Assembly (NCBI GenBank): GCA_038503035.1
Contig: JAVSML010000042.1
Location: forward strand, 372,001 to 436,000
From: Crocodylus rhombifer
Lineage: Eukaryota > Chordata > Crocodylia > Crocodylidae
Length of the DNA stretch: 64,000 nucleotides
Direction: 5' to 3'
Of the stretch, positions 1 to 11,050 are shown in pieces; position 1 is the stretch's first letter, and the number at the start of each line of letters is the position of its first letter. The notes under the pieces were generated by a model. It worked only from the letters and a program-made list of their open reading frames with translations, made no database searches and had not been told where the DNA came from. Made by a program: the position numbers and the translations under genes.

Positions 1-700
1 TACAGGATGCGTGCCCTTGGTCCACAGTGGAGAAAAGAAGGGTGGAGGGTGTGACTTTATAACTATTGACTGAATGCACAAAGATTAGCACCATGAGCCT
101 TGTGCACTGTCATCCAGGGTGGACAGTACTTAGGCAAACTCCCAACCACCCACCCACTGTCCACCCTGTTCTCCATGCTCTGGAACATTCCCCTGGGGGG
201 GGGGTTAGGGTGCTGACAAGGAACTGGGGGGCATAACTGTGTGGCCACCCATGAGCTGCCCTCCTCCACTATGCAGAGTAGGACACACAAAAACCCTGTC
301 AGGTAAAAGTCTCAAACAATGGGCTATGGCAGGGAGGGGACTCAATCTAGGTACCATCCATTTTCCTGTTCCGTGGTCAGGACCACACCTGGCTCTCCCA
401 CAGGGTGGTAGGGTTTGAGGGTTTTCTCCATGCCTGGGTCCCCATCACTTCCATGCAGTCCATCATAATCCCTCACCTTCATGTGGGGAAGTTTGTGCTG
501 CAGTTTCACCACTCTCTGTGCTGGGAATGGGAGGTGGGGTGGGAGGTCTTTGAGTCCCTGCATGGAAACAAGGGGAATAGGCAGATGGTTTCTAGGTCAG
601 TGGCAGTTGATAAGAGGAACTTTCAAAGGACTAGCTGCTTGGTCCCAACATGAAGACTGGTGTCTCCAGGGTCACGGCATCCCTCTGCATCTGTAGGGGT
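1..700. other. Stretch with no recognised gene
   Basis: Moderately GC-rich sequence with only short overlapping frames on both strands and no motif I recognise. It lies on the 3' side of the minus-strand Myb/SANT-like pseudogene and could be its downstream part or untranslated region, but nothing in the sequence proves that. Confidence 0.4.
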
Positions 701-878
701 GAGGTCCAGTGGAGAGCAGGTGTGCATCAGAGGGATGCAGCCAACACAGAGAGAACAGGACTGTGGTCCATGCTCCACTGTTGGAGTTGTGCCCCATGTC
801 CCGTTCCTCAGTATCTAGGGCCCTGGCTCTCAGGAGCACATCAAGAGACCTTACATCAAGCTCCAGCTGCCGTATAGA

Positions 879-1310
879 TCACAGTCCCCCTGTGTCCCTG
901 GGGAGCTGCTCTTGTGCCCTCCCTTGCCCTGAATCTCTGGGGCCCTCATGCACCATCTGCTCTTGGGGAGCTTCTGCCACCTGCTGCTCTTTATGCCCAG
1001 CAGTGGCAAAGGTGTGCACAGTGTGGACAGCTATATCCACTGTGAAGATGTGGGTCAGCATTGGTAGAAGGACACAATCTGCCCCTTGGTCCTGGAGGCC
1101 TTGTTCAGCCTTTCTGGAGTAGGCTTTCATCTACCTTGTTCAGGTCCTGCACTGTGACACATCTCAGTTGCGGCCCCATGTTTTCGTCCTCTTGGCAATC
1201 CTCTTGTACACATCTTGTACACACTGCAGGGCCTCTCCTGCACCATCTTATTGCTCCAGATGGCTTTGAGATTCTTTGTTGCCTTGATGGTCCAGTTCTG
1301 CCTCCAAAGG
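879..1310 (-). pseudogene. Decayed Myb/SANT-like DNA-binding domain gene
   Basis: Read on the minus strand from about 1310, the sequence encodes WTIKATKNLKAIW, then after a frame change VYKRIAKR, then QCRT and KAYSRKAEQG. This order (W-T, L-x-A-I-W, Y-x-x-I-A, Q-C-R, then a Y-x-K-A helix) is the pattern of the Myb/SANT-like trihelix domain found in MSANTD-type proteins and in the accessory protein of PIF/Harbinger transposons. At least two frame changes and several stops interrupt it, so it is not expressed as an intact protein. The most open downstream frame (1130 to 879) is rich in Gln and Glu with no further recognisable domain. No transposase lies beside it, so whether it came from a transposon or a retrocopied host gene is open. 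Confidence 0.55.
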
Positions 1311-1329
1311 TAAACACCAGAGGAGAAAG

Positions 1330-3240
1330 GGCTGGGCTCTGCTGTCCTGATTGGCTATGCCGCTGGGGTCTAAGTGAGCATGGTTCAGTTTGGATGTCAC
1401 TGAGTGGGTGAGGGTCTTGGCATAAGGATAGAGGTCTGGGCACATGTCTCTATCACTCTGATTAGATCCAGGTCTGGCTGGGTGTATCTCCTACTTCAGA
1501 GTGATTCCTGCTTCACTGGCCATGCCCCACCAAGCCCTGAACCCTGAGCTTCTATTTGTCAGCCCCAGGATGGCTGTCTATGGCCTCCAGGCCCCAACTT
1601 TTCGAGGAGCTTTTACCTACTGTCCCTAACATAGCTGGTCATGCTCCACACAAGCCCCAAACTTTCTTGGGCCTACTCTGTGATATTTGACCCTTACCCC
1701 AAAATGCCAGAACTGGCTTCCCCATGTAGGGAGTGGGAGCTATCCTGCAAGTGGGGTCTGAGGATTTTGCTCTCAGTTTTAGATTTGGGGTTTTCTAATC
1801 TGGGTCTGAGTGTTGGGGTCCTGGCTCTTTGGATCTCTGGCTGAGTATAGGAAGTCTTTGGGGTCTTTGAGTCTGGGTGTATGGGTTTGTGTGTGGGTCT
1901 TGTACAGGGGTACTGGGACTGGGTGCGGGGGTCTAGGTCTGGCTCAGACGGGATCCAGAGGACTGTGTGAGGCTATGGAGGGGGATTTTGCTTTCACAGG
2001 CCTGAAGCTGATAGGGGTGGAGCTTGGGTCATGCTCAGAGCCTGGGTCCCTGGAATGGGCAGAGTGGGAAAGGTGCATGCTGAGATGCTGGAGGGCTATG
2101 AGGCAGCTTCATTTGATTGGGAAGCTGTATAAACATTTGTTTACTCCCTTGAGCCTCATTTGGAAGCAACTTCATCCTCATGCATTGCAACTGAGATTTT
2201 CTCCATGCCTGCCATTTTGAAGCACTGTGAACACCTTGCATATCCACTGACTGAACTCTGGTTAACATGCAGTGCTTGTACATACCCTTATTGATCTCAG
2301 CATTGCAAGTAAATTTACATTACTGACAGGAATTCCAAAATAAAGTAGAGGCAAAGAAAGATGGTCAAAATAAAATACTCTTACCTACAATATATATGAG
2401 GGAACACAAAAAATTGGACCAGTTGAATTTAAACAAAATGCAACAAAATTGTATCCTCAAAGGACTTAGTAAAATAGTACTAATCCTTCATTTTCTAAAT
2501 CCAACTCTACCTCTGATGCTGCATATTGTTTAATCTGAAGAATAAATAGGACTGTCATCCAGTTCTCTCAATTCCATGTTGATTAACCCTTACAAATGAA
2601 AAACTCAGATAAAGAGACTAAGAACTCAAAGTAATTAGGATTCCACATCAGACTCAGCACATTATTTTAACTATTTTAACTATCCAACCATTTTAGCTGC
2701 TCTAATCCAAGTGGACAGCAAATATTAAATTACTGTCCTAATTCTGCAAGGAAAATAGTCTGGACAAAATGTTGCAACAACACAGACGCTTTACTCCGCT
2801 TTTACCTTTATTTCAATAGAAGCATTTCTGCAAATATATTTTGTATTTGAGGATGCACCTTTCACTTGGAAACTTTGGCACTTCACAGAGCCACACTCCA
2901 TGTCATAATATCTCTTCTCCTTTGTCAGCAATGCATACTTACATTCACAAAAGGACTGTGACAATAACCTGTAGTGCCCAATAGCATTAATGCAACCAGA
3001 ACTTCTAACCTATCTTAGCCGTGGTGGTAGGAGAGGCAGATCCTATCAGAAAGACTTACTGGATGAGAAAACTAACTCACATATGGGGTAACAGTCTTTG
3101 ATAAGTGGCTGGGGAAACAATGGATTGTCTTCCCTGAAACTATATCTTTCATTTTTTCTGTCAGCGGGAGTCGAAGACTTCACCAGGAATGCTGCATATA
3201 TTTCTAGTCAATCGTGTTAACAAAAGTGAAAATTTAAAGT
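1330..3240. other. Stretch with no recognised gene
   Basis: The first 900 bases are GC-rich and carry only short frames without motifs. From about 2290 the sequence becomes AT-rich and looks like ordinary unique intergenic or intronic DNA. I see no repeat family, RNA gene or splice-supported exon here. Confidence 0.4.
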
Positions 3241-3535
3241 AAAATGCGTACAGGTACAGAAGAGAGTGACTAAGGGAACAGGAAAAGGGAGAGCCTATCC
3301 TGCAAGAGGGACAGAAAAAGCTTGGCTTGCTTTGCCTAGCGAAGCAGCAGTTGGGAAGGGATATGAGTGCTTTTGGTTAATGTATTAGACAGCAATGGCA
3401 TAAGAATGAACAGGTACAAAATGACTATGAATGTGTTTAGGTTTGAAATGAGAAGGTTTCTAAACATCAAAGGATTGAGGACAAAGTGTCTAATAAGTTT
3501 TAAGATAGAGCTTGATCATTTAAAGAATGGGATTC
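3241..3535 (+). repeat. Ancient CR1-like LINE 3' fragment
   Basis: The segment follows the order of the C-terminal CR1 ORF2 region in a much decayed state. It opens with a stretch like 'gagagtgactaa...agggaacagg', and near the end a frame reads FKIELDHLKNG, resembling the F-K-x-x-L-D-x-x-L close of CR1 ORF2. Many indels prevent a continuous frame. It is much older than the CR1 copies at 6.8 and 49.5 kb. Confidence 0.45.
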
Positions 3536-3644
3536 AATAATGTGGTTTTTGCAACAGCAGGAACTGGACTTTTGGCATGTACACACATACCTTTTCCTCC
3601 CATGATACACTGGAGACCCGCCGCTTCGGGAGCTGATGTGCAAC

Positions 3645-3830
3645 ACGCTGCACCGCGTGCAGTTGTATAAGCGGCAAAATGTGTGTCAGTGTGCAGAAAA
3701 TGGCAGCGGGGAGCTTCTGAATTAAAGCAGCTTGTATGTGTTTTAGTTCAAAAGCACGCCGCCGCCATTTTCTCAGTGCTGGCACATATTTTGCTGCTTA
3801 TACAACTGCAAGCATTGCAGTGCCAGGTGC
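3645..3830. repeat. Foldback (inverted-repeat) element
   Basis: The left arm (about 3648-3705, containing gcagttgtataagcggcaaa and gcagaaaatggcagcgg) is the imperfect reverse complement of the right arm (about 3762-3822, containing ccgccattttct and ttgctgcttatacaactgca). The arms are about 60 bp with a spacer of about 55 bp. This looks like a small foldback or MITE-type DNA element. I could not define target duplications, so the outer limits are approximate. Confidence 0.6.
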
Positions 3831-3849
3831 TTTGAAAAGCACCTGGCAC
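3820..3849. repeat. Perfect 14-bp-stem hairpin
   Basis: gtgccaggtgcttt pairs perfectly with aaagcacctggcac across a 2-nt centre. This near-perfect 30-nt palindrome starts at the outer edge of the right foldback arm. It could be a terminal hairpin of the same element or a cruciform-forming sequence. Confidence 0.8.
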
Positions 3850-6560
3850 TCTGGCACTTGCACGTGTAAAAATGCAACCCAGGTAGTCTCTTCCAGTCAT
3901 ATGTTCCTAAATGTTGTGATCCCAGGACAATTGTCAAATAAATACAAGTAGTGACCAAAAAGAGCCACATTTACTGAACACAAACTGCATTTCAAATATT
4001 TGCCCTCCCATAGCTTTGTACTATAAATATATTAATGTTAATATTTATATTAAGATACCAGATTATTTAATTTTTTTTAAATTGCACATTTTAGATTACA
4101 TAAATATTAATTATCCAAAACCTTGTTGTTTTTCTTCTAACCTCCTTTAGAGAAAAAGCTAAAGTGGGGATTTTTTCTATTCCAGTGTACGTATTTCATT
4201 TCATTAAAATTTTGCCAGTGCCAACATTGTTCCAATAACAAGTGCCAACCTAATGATGAAAGGTTATTTCACATCTTTACACACTCCAGATGGCAGTGAT
4301 TCAGAAAGAATCTCACTTCTTAGTTCAGCAGGATTAGGAAACCTCTTACAACAACCTCAATTGACATTTCTCAGCCTGCCAACACTGCAATGGATCATCA
4401 TGTGAGTGTTCTAGGGAACAGTTGCCAATATAATTGTCCCATTACAAGTACACTGATTTGAGAAAATACACATACAGCACGGCAATAAACATGTCACAAA
4501 ATATGCAACTGAGGGCTCACAACAAAACAGCAGACTGATCAGGAACAGGAAAATATTGTTCATCATTTTACTATAACAAACTTCAGCAAAGCAGTACAAG
4601 AGTAAAAGGGCTAAACAAAACATTATTACAAGCAATTTTTAATAAGACTACTCACTAGTTATAGAGTATAACTGTGAGATGTTCTTCTTTGCATCTCTTG
4701 TATTCTAGAAGTGCTACAATAAAATATACACATTTAAAAAAAAAGAAGTATCTATGCAACCATGCTTAGGAAATATGATGGATAATGGGGGCACTCACTC
4801 CAAGAATTGTAATATATGTCATATATTGGGTGACCACTATGAATGTAGTCTGGGGCAAACTTACCATTTTTCCCTCTGAGATCAAGATATAATCATTGAG
4901 TCTGGTGATGCAACTGAGGAACAGCAGTATCACAATACCAGGTGTTACCCTGATCTGATTAATTGATGTCCATAGTCTTCCAATCCAATGCCATCTGTAA
5001 AATTTTGCTGAGCAAAGACACCCAAATGTACCATCACTAAATCATATTGTTAGCATTTTAAGAACAGATTGGATTAGGGAAGATTATTAATCAAATTACC
5101 AATTAATTAAACAATTCTTTAAGGCGGATATGGTATTTTGTCTGAAGAAGTTTAATAATTAAAAAGGCTTGCCAGGGCTAATTAAAAAGCAATCTACTTA
5201 CTAACATATCCCAGCTGACACTTTAGAAAACAATCATCAGGACAATTAACTAAGATTGCCACATCCCCTTCAAACACCATAAATGGATCCTGCGTTACTA
5301 TATATGACCATTTACCGAGGGAAGCCCTGAACAGCCCGTGAGCTTATGCTATTTATCAGACCAAGCACTAATTTAAAACAACATGAAGTGTTCGATTTCA
5401 CTTTACAAATCAAAAAGAAAATCAGCTTCTTTTAGCAATCTCTGCTTAGGAAAAATATTCTGTCATGTAAATAGGAGTTCTGCCTAGGTAAAGAGAAAAA
5501 CCCACAACAGAAAACCCAAAGGATGCAGGTGACAGTAGGATGAATCTTAACTCTATATCCTTCAACAGTTTCTGGGTGTCATTTTCACTCTTTCACTTCT
5601 TCAGCAGTCTGCCCTGAATCACATACAAGGGAATGTGTTTACACACATTACCCCATACCCCTCGTACAGCACCCAGCCTTCTGCAAAGAATCACTGCCTA
5701 TATACAACAAGACAGGTGTAAAGGTGGAGTGGAGCCAAGCATGCTCCTAGCGTATCAAAAGCCATACAGGAAAGTGAGCAGAATAGAAGGACAAACCCCA
5801 ACTCTCAGAAGGAAACCTGAGGGATGTCTTTAATAGCAAAGAGGATTTTGACTGTTAGCCTATCTGAAAATATGGCAAGCTTCAACAGCTACCATGCTAT
5901 ATATTCACTCACAGATGACCAGAAAATATTTCTAGTCTTGAGCAGAAATCTTTTATTCTAAGATGCACAACAGATTGGCAAGCAAGCCAGACAGAGAAAC
6001 TCCAATCTACACCTTCAGTTAAACACAGCTCCAGTTTGATTCACTGCAATTCTGCATTTAATTATGAACTCAAAAGTCAACCCTCTGGCATGCTCTCTCT
6101 TGTTTTACCTCACTTGGTTCTTGTTGCACTTACAAACCGGATTTTTACCCTAGTGCTTTAAGAACTGACACAACACTCGGTTGATGAATAGCAGAAAGGC
6201 TTGCTTTAATAACTACCAACAAGTTTCAAAACTAAATGAAAGAAAAAGACTCTTTCCCAATATAAAATAAATGAGCTCTGTTACCACACAGTCCTCATAT
6301 TATCTGCAGGAGACTCTATACTCATGCAGGCCAGAAGCTGGTTCAAGTCTTCAGCCTTCTCAAAGTGTGGATCCAGCTGGAGGCAGGTTAGTGCCCTTTT
6401 TTCCTTCTGGAGAAGATACCCACCATCTGCTGGCAACTCTGTTCTTCTTATATTTGTTCAATTGTACAGCTTTAAAGCATTCTTTCTTGATAGTTGGTTA
6501 ATCAAAGTCCAAACAAAGCCAGCAAGGACAGAATGAACATATTACAATTATATCCTGTTG
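3850..6560. other. Stretch with no recognised gene
   Basis: AT-rich sequence with scattered short frames only. The hydrophobic minus frame at 4635-4411 has no coding support. No recognisable repeats or RNA genes were seen. Confidence 0.4.
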
Positions 6561-6562
6561 CG

Positions 6563-6777
6563 TTCATAGATTTCATAGACATCAGGGCTGGAAGGGACCT
6601 CGGAAGATCATCAAGTCCAGCCCACTGCCCCAGGGGCAGGAAGTCAGCTGGGGTCAAAGGATCCCAGCAAGATAAACATCCAAATGTCTTTTAAAGGAGT
6701 CCAGAGTAGGTGCTTGCACCACCTCCGGCGACAGACTGTTCTAGACCTTGGGGGCTCGGACAGTAAAGAAGTTCTTC
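6563..6777 (-). mobile_element. CR1 LINE, 3'-terminal fragment
   Basis: On the minus strand this is the last part of CR1 ORF2 plus the 3' UTR. It runs from a segment coding for the 'FFTVRAPKVWN'-type tail, through the conserved 'tggaagggacc' region, to the 3' end at 'ttcatagatttcatag'. It is truncated at about 6777, exactly where the 3' repeat of the next CR1 begins. Its expected continuation is not found beyond 8403, so it was either already 5'-truncated or lost sequence when its neighbour inserted. Confidence 0.85.
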
Positions 6778-8403
6778 ATAGATTCATAGATTCATAGATG
6801 CTAGGGTCGGAAGGAACCTCAACAGATCATCGAGTCCGACCCCCTGCATAAGCAGGAAAGAGTGCTGGGCCTACATTACCCCAGCTAGATACACATCTAG
6901 CCTTCGCTTGAAGACCCCCAGGGTAGGGGAGAGCACCACCTCCCTTGGGAGCCCGTTCCAGACCTTGGCCACTCGAACTGTGAAGAAGTTCCTCCTAATA
7001 TCCAATCTAAATCTGCTCGCTTCTAGCTTGTGGCCATTATTTCTTGTAACCCCCGGGGGGGCCTTAGTGAATAAATACTCACCAATTCCCTTCTGTGCCC
7101 CCCTGATGAACTTATAGGCAGCCACCAGGTCGCCTCTCAACCTTCTCTTGCGGAGGCTGAAAAGGTCCAGTTTCTCTAGTCTCTCCTTGTAGGGCTTGGC
7201 CTGCAGGCCCTTAACCATACCAGTGGCCCTTCTCTGGACCCTCTCCAGATTATCCACATCCTTCGTGAAGTGCGGCGCCCAGAATTGCACGCAGTACTCC
7301 AGCTGCAGTCTGACCAGCGCCCGATAGAGGGGAAGTATCGCCTCCTTGGACCTATTTGTCATGCATCTGCTGATGCACGATAAAGTGCCATTGGCTTTTC
7401 TGATGGTTTCGTCACACTGCCGACTCATGTTCATCTTGGAGTCCACTAGGACTCCAAGATCCCTTTCCACTTCCGTGCCACCCAGCAGGTCATTTCCTAG
7501 GCTGTAGGTGTGCTGGACATTTTTCCTCCCTAGATGCAGCACTTTGCATTTCTCCTTGTTGAACTGCATTCTGTTGTTTTCTGCCCACTTGTCTAACCTG
7601 TCCAGGTCTGCTTGCAGCTGCTCCCTGCCCTCCGGCGTGTCCACTTCGCCCCATAGCTTAGTGTCATCTGCAAACTTGGACAGAGTACATTTCACTCCCT
7701 CATCCAAGTCGCTGATGAAGACATTAAAGAGTATTGGTCCAAGGACCGAGCCCTGCGGGACCCCACTGCCCACACCCCTCCAGGTCGAAACCGACCCATC
7801 CACCACGACTCTCTGGGTGCGACCCTCCAGCCAATTCTCCACCCACCGGACTGTGCAGTCATCCAAGTCACAGCCCCTTAACTTGTTCACCAGTATGGGG
7901 TGGGATACCGTATCAAAGGCCTTCCTGAAGTCCAAGTATACGACATCCACCCCTCCTCCTGCGTCGAGGCGTTTTGTAACCTGGTCATAAAAAGAGACTA
8001 GATTGGTCAGGCATGATCTGCCTGCCACGAACCCATGCTGGTTTCCCCTCAGCATAACTTGCCCTGCCGGGCTCTCACAAATGTGAGCCTTGATAATCTT
8101 TTCAAAGACTTTGCCAAGGATGGAGGTGAGACTGACTGGCCTATAGTTGCCCGGGTCCTCCTTCCTCCCCTTCTTGAAAATGGGAACCACATTGGCCCTT
8201 TTCCAGTCCTCCGGGACTTGACCCGTGCGCCACGAGCGTTCAAATATTCCCGCCAGTGGCTCTGCAATGATGTCGGCCAGTGCCTTCAGTACCCTCGGAT
8301 GGAGCTCATCCGGGCCTGCCGACTTAAAGGCATCCAGTTCTTCCAAGTGACCCTGCACCACCTCAGGGTCCACGCATGGAAGTCTGGTGCCTTGCTGCTT
8401 ATG
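6778..8403 (-). mobile_element. CR1 LINE, 5'-truncated, young copy
   Basis: A minus-strand non-LTR retrotransposon copy. Its 3' end at 6778-6797 is made of ATTCATAG-type repeats, the usual CR1 terminus, which has no poly(A) tail. The 5' truncation lies near 8403, where in-frame coding similarity (KQQGTRLP just before the reverse transcriptase region) stops. The endonuclease domain is missing. The long open frame argues for a recent insertion relative to other CR1s in the window. Confidence 0.9.
6871..8373 (-). CDS. CR1 ORF2 reverse transcriptase (5'-truncated, frame open)
   Basis: A 500-codon frame for the reverse transcriptase half of CR1 ORF2, which copies element RNA at the nicked target site. 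Visible motifs are ANVVPIFKKG (60-69), NYRPVSLTSILGK (76-88), QHGFVAGRSCLTN (112-124), YLDFRKAFDTVSH (146-158, catalytic Asp148), SGVPQGSVLGP (203-213) and KFADDTKLWG (233-242, catalytic Asp236-Asp237). The C-terminal [19 protein letters not shown] and FTVRVAKVWNGLP blocks are also kept. No stop or frameshift interrupts it. The nominal start is a GTG inside the original ORF, so it is not a natural initiation site. Without the endonuclease and 5' UTR the copy should be non-autonomous. Confidence 0.88.
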   Translation of the reverse strand: MDPEVVQGHLEELDAFKSAGPDELHPRVLKALADIIAEPLAGIFERSWRTGQVPEDWKRANVVPIFKKGRKEDPGNYRPVSLTSILGKVFEKIIKAHICESPAGQVMLRGNQHGFVAGRSCLTNLVSFYDQVTKRLDAGGGVDVVYLDFRKAFDTVSHPILVNKLRGCDLDDCTVRWVENWLEGRTQRVVVDGSVSTWRGVGSGVPQGSVLGPILFNVFISDLDEGVKCTLSKFADDTKLWGEVDTPEGREQLQADLDRLDKWAENNRMQFNKEKCKVLHLGRKNVQHTYSLGNDLLGGTEVERDLGVLVDSKMNMSRQCDETIRKANGTLSCISRCMTNRSKEAILPLYRALVRLQLEYCVQFWAPHFTKDVDNLERVQRRATGMVKGLQAKPYKERLEKLDLFSLRKRRLRGDLVAAYKFIRGAQKGIGEYLFTKAPPGVTRNNGHKLEASRFRLDIRRNFFTVRVAKVWNGLPREVVLSPTLGVFKRRLDVYLAGVM

Positions 8404-9855
8404 TTCAAGCCTAAAACGGTCGTAAAGGAGTTTGTGAGATCATTTCAGGTTGGCGTGTGTGTTTGTGAAATTTGCAAGCTTTTGATCAGTTTTGGAATTC
8501 AACGGGAAGGGTAGTGATTGAATGAGATACCCTCAGAAAGTTGATTACAGAATACCATCTTCCGGTAGTTATTTTAACAATGGAGCTGCATCGAATGGCT
8601 TATGACAGACATTTGACAGACATTAAATGCCTGTTTTGAGAGAGATGTCTTGATTTACAAGTTTCTTCGGGGGTACAGGACAACTTTTATTAGACCAAAG
8701 CAGGTTTGTTAAAATGTAAATGTAGGTAAGAAGAACAATAGATGTGAGTTTCAGGAAAGTCTCCTGGTTTAGCATAATAAACATTTAGAGACTGACCGCC
8801 TATTTTGAGAAATATATCTTAATTAATAAATGCAAATGCAAGGTAGTGAGGCTCAAAGCCCACTGAGGACAATAAGTATGAGTTAGTTTTAGGTTAGATG
8901 CAATCAGTAGACTGATTTAGCATAATAAACCTTGGGTATATTTGCAATGTAACACAGGGATGTGATCAATTTGGGATTGCTTTCTTTCACATGGTCCCAA
9001 CCACAATCTTGCATTCTTATACAAAAGGTATTGTTTTAGCAGTTTAACAATGTAAATGTCATGTGTAGGTCTGACCCAGCTTTTACAGCCATCAGTTCTG
9101 CCCAGTTTGTTGGAGAGAAGTGCAAGTGCAATGGAGTTTCCCAGTTCTTTGTTTATAGTCAGTCTGGTAGACTGGATGACACATAACAGTTTGTTGGTTG
9201 TTGTGATTTGCTTGGTCTACTGCACTAACATAATTAGCCAAGAAAATACTTAAAACAGTCTGCAAATTAGGCAACATAGTAAAGGAAAAACAAAAGGAAC
9301 ATGCAAATAAAGCCAACCACTTGTGTATGTTCAAGCAATCATTAGGATTAAGGACAGAACCCACTGAGAAAGACAAGAGAGTAACCTTCTGATGGAGTGA
9401 GATGGTATATCAGTGTTCACCAAGCTCTTTCATTAATAGACTCCACAGTATGCAAACACTGATAAGTGGACAAAATGTGCTACACCTTAATGATCTAATC
9501 TGTATTCTCAGGGAATACAAACTATGCTACACACAAACAGTCCATGTGCATTTCCCAGCCAGTGATGCTTTGCGATTTACTTTGCTAATACAGAAAGAAG
9601 CAGCTGTGCTGTTAAATATAACATGCAATGCCACTGAAAATACAATGGATTTGAGACTGACTGGTTTCTGAATTAACGGGAATGCACTAACTACAGAAGA
9701 TGACTAGAAGTACTTATTTAGGTAGGTATTTTGCTATCTGAAACAGGGCGCAAGCTCTGTTCCAGAACACGATGCAGGAGAAACTTGTTGCCTCGTACCC
9801 ACTGAATCTCGAGGTCTTCTGTTCCTAACACCAGCAAACTCACATCTTAGCTAAC
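8404..9855. other. Stretch with no recognised gene
   Basis: AT-rich sequence with two loosely similar segments around 8766 and 8915, both containing 'tttagcataataaac'. This may be a small, old local duplication. No gene or repeat family was recognised. Confidence 0.35.
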
Positions 9856-10289
9856 AGGCTGACAAGATTCTTTGGGTAAATCTGATATATTTTATTAGAT
9901 CGAGTCAAATAGTTGGAAAAATTCTTCTTAGCACCCTCTGTCTGGCTGAGGAAGCACCTGCAGTTGGTATGTGGTCTTCCTGGATGGCACGAACAGTAAA
10001 GAAGCCAGAGGCTGGGCTTCATGCAAGAAAGCCAGGCAGTAAAAATGTAAATTGAGGAGTCAATGGGTGAGACACAGGTGTGGGGGTGGGAGGAGGAAGG
10101 GGAATGAATGTAGCTGGTAAATAGTGGAGAAGTACCTGGTGTTAGGCAAGTTATAATGTGTCATAAATCCAATGTCTATATTTAATCCATGATTTTTAGT
10201 ATCCAGGAGGTTGATGAAGTCCATAGGATCATCTGTGCAAGCTGTTTTCCCTTTGAGGATCAGAACTCAGAGATTGGAGAGAGAGTGGT

Positions 10290-10590
10290 TTTCTTGTGAG
10301 AAATGTGCCTCCACTAGTAGTTGGGTATTCTTGTCTTTGATAGGTTTCCGGTGTGTGTTCATTCTGGTGCTGAGTTGTTTGGTCTCTCTTACGTATTTTC
10401 CATCAGGGCATTTGGTGCACTGAATAAGAAATATTACATTTCTGGAGGTGCAGCTGTAAGATCCAGGAATGGCAATGTTTCTGTTTTGGGGTGTAGTAAT
10501 TGTGGGGGTACTGGAGATATAGTGGCAGGTTTTACATTTCTTGTCCCAGCATGGTCTGGATCCACTCGGTATGTTTTGGGGCCGTAGGAA
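10290..10590 (-). pseudogene. PLE GIY-YIG endonuclease domain (decayed)
   Basis: Translated on the minus strand from about 10545, this reads KKCKTCHYIS, then GSYSCTSRNVIFLIQCTKC, then PDGKYVRETKQLSTRMNTHR and VEAHFSQENHSL. This is the characteristic PLE nuclease layout: a Cys-x2-Cys zinc-binding pair, a second Cys-x2-Cys inside the GIY-YIG-like strand, the YVGET segment (here YVRET, so the Gly is lost), and the Arg of the LSTRMN helix. A stop follows shortly after SLSNL. The domain nicks target DNA to prime reverse transcription in intact PLEs. Confidence 0.8.
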
Positions 10591-10599
10591 GTTTGCTTC

Positions 10600-11050
10600 T
10601 GGTGATGAGGTTAGCGAGGTTCAGTGCTTGTTTGAAGGCTGGGATGGGTGGTTCTGGGAAGATCCCTTTAGGAATAGGGTCTTCTTTTAGTATGGGTTGC
10701 AATTGTTTGAGGAGTTTGTGTATCGGTTCCAGGGAGGGGTGATATGCTATTCATGGGGTTTTCCTTCTGCACTGCAGCAATTCTTCACATGGTATCCAGG
10801 TAGCTCTTTTAATAGTGAGATCTCTCTCTCTGGAGTGTCCTTGTTGAGTAAAAGCATTTTTGAGATTTGTGAGGTGGCAATCATGGCTGTCCTCCTTAGT
10901 GCAAATTCAGTGGCATCTGAGGGCTTGGCTGTATATTACAGCTTTTTGGTGTGTTTAGGGTGACTCCTGGTTCTGTGCAGATATGTATGTTGTTCAGCGG
11001 GTTTCTTGTATATTGTGGTCTGTATTTTACCATTCTGGATTGTGATCATT
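10600..11050 (-). pseudogene. PLE reverse transcriptase C-terminus (decayed)
   Basis: The minus-strand translation gives IQTTIYKKPAEQHTYLH followed by HPKHTK, and after frame changes EFALRRTAMIATSQISK. These blocks correspond to the thumb and C-terminal part of PLE reverse transcriptase, which runs directly into the GIY-YIG domain. The palm with its catalytic aspartates is not present in the window. Confidence 0.7.

Noticed and set aside
4411..4635. Hydrophobic 74-codon frame suggesting a small membrane protein
   Set aside because: T/A-rich sequence read on this strand naturally gives Leu, Phe and Cys runs. No start context or relatives can be argued from sequence.
7508..7990. 160-codon plus-strand frame
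   Set aside because: Antisense shadow of the intact CR1 reverse transcriptase on the minus strand.
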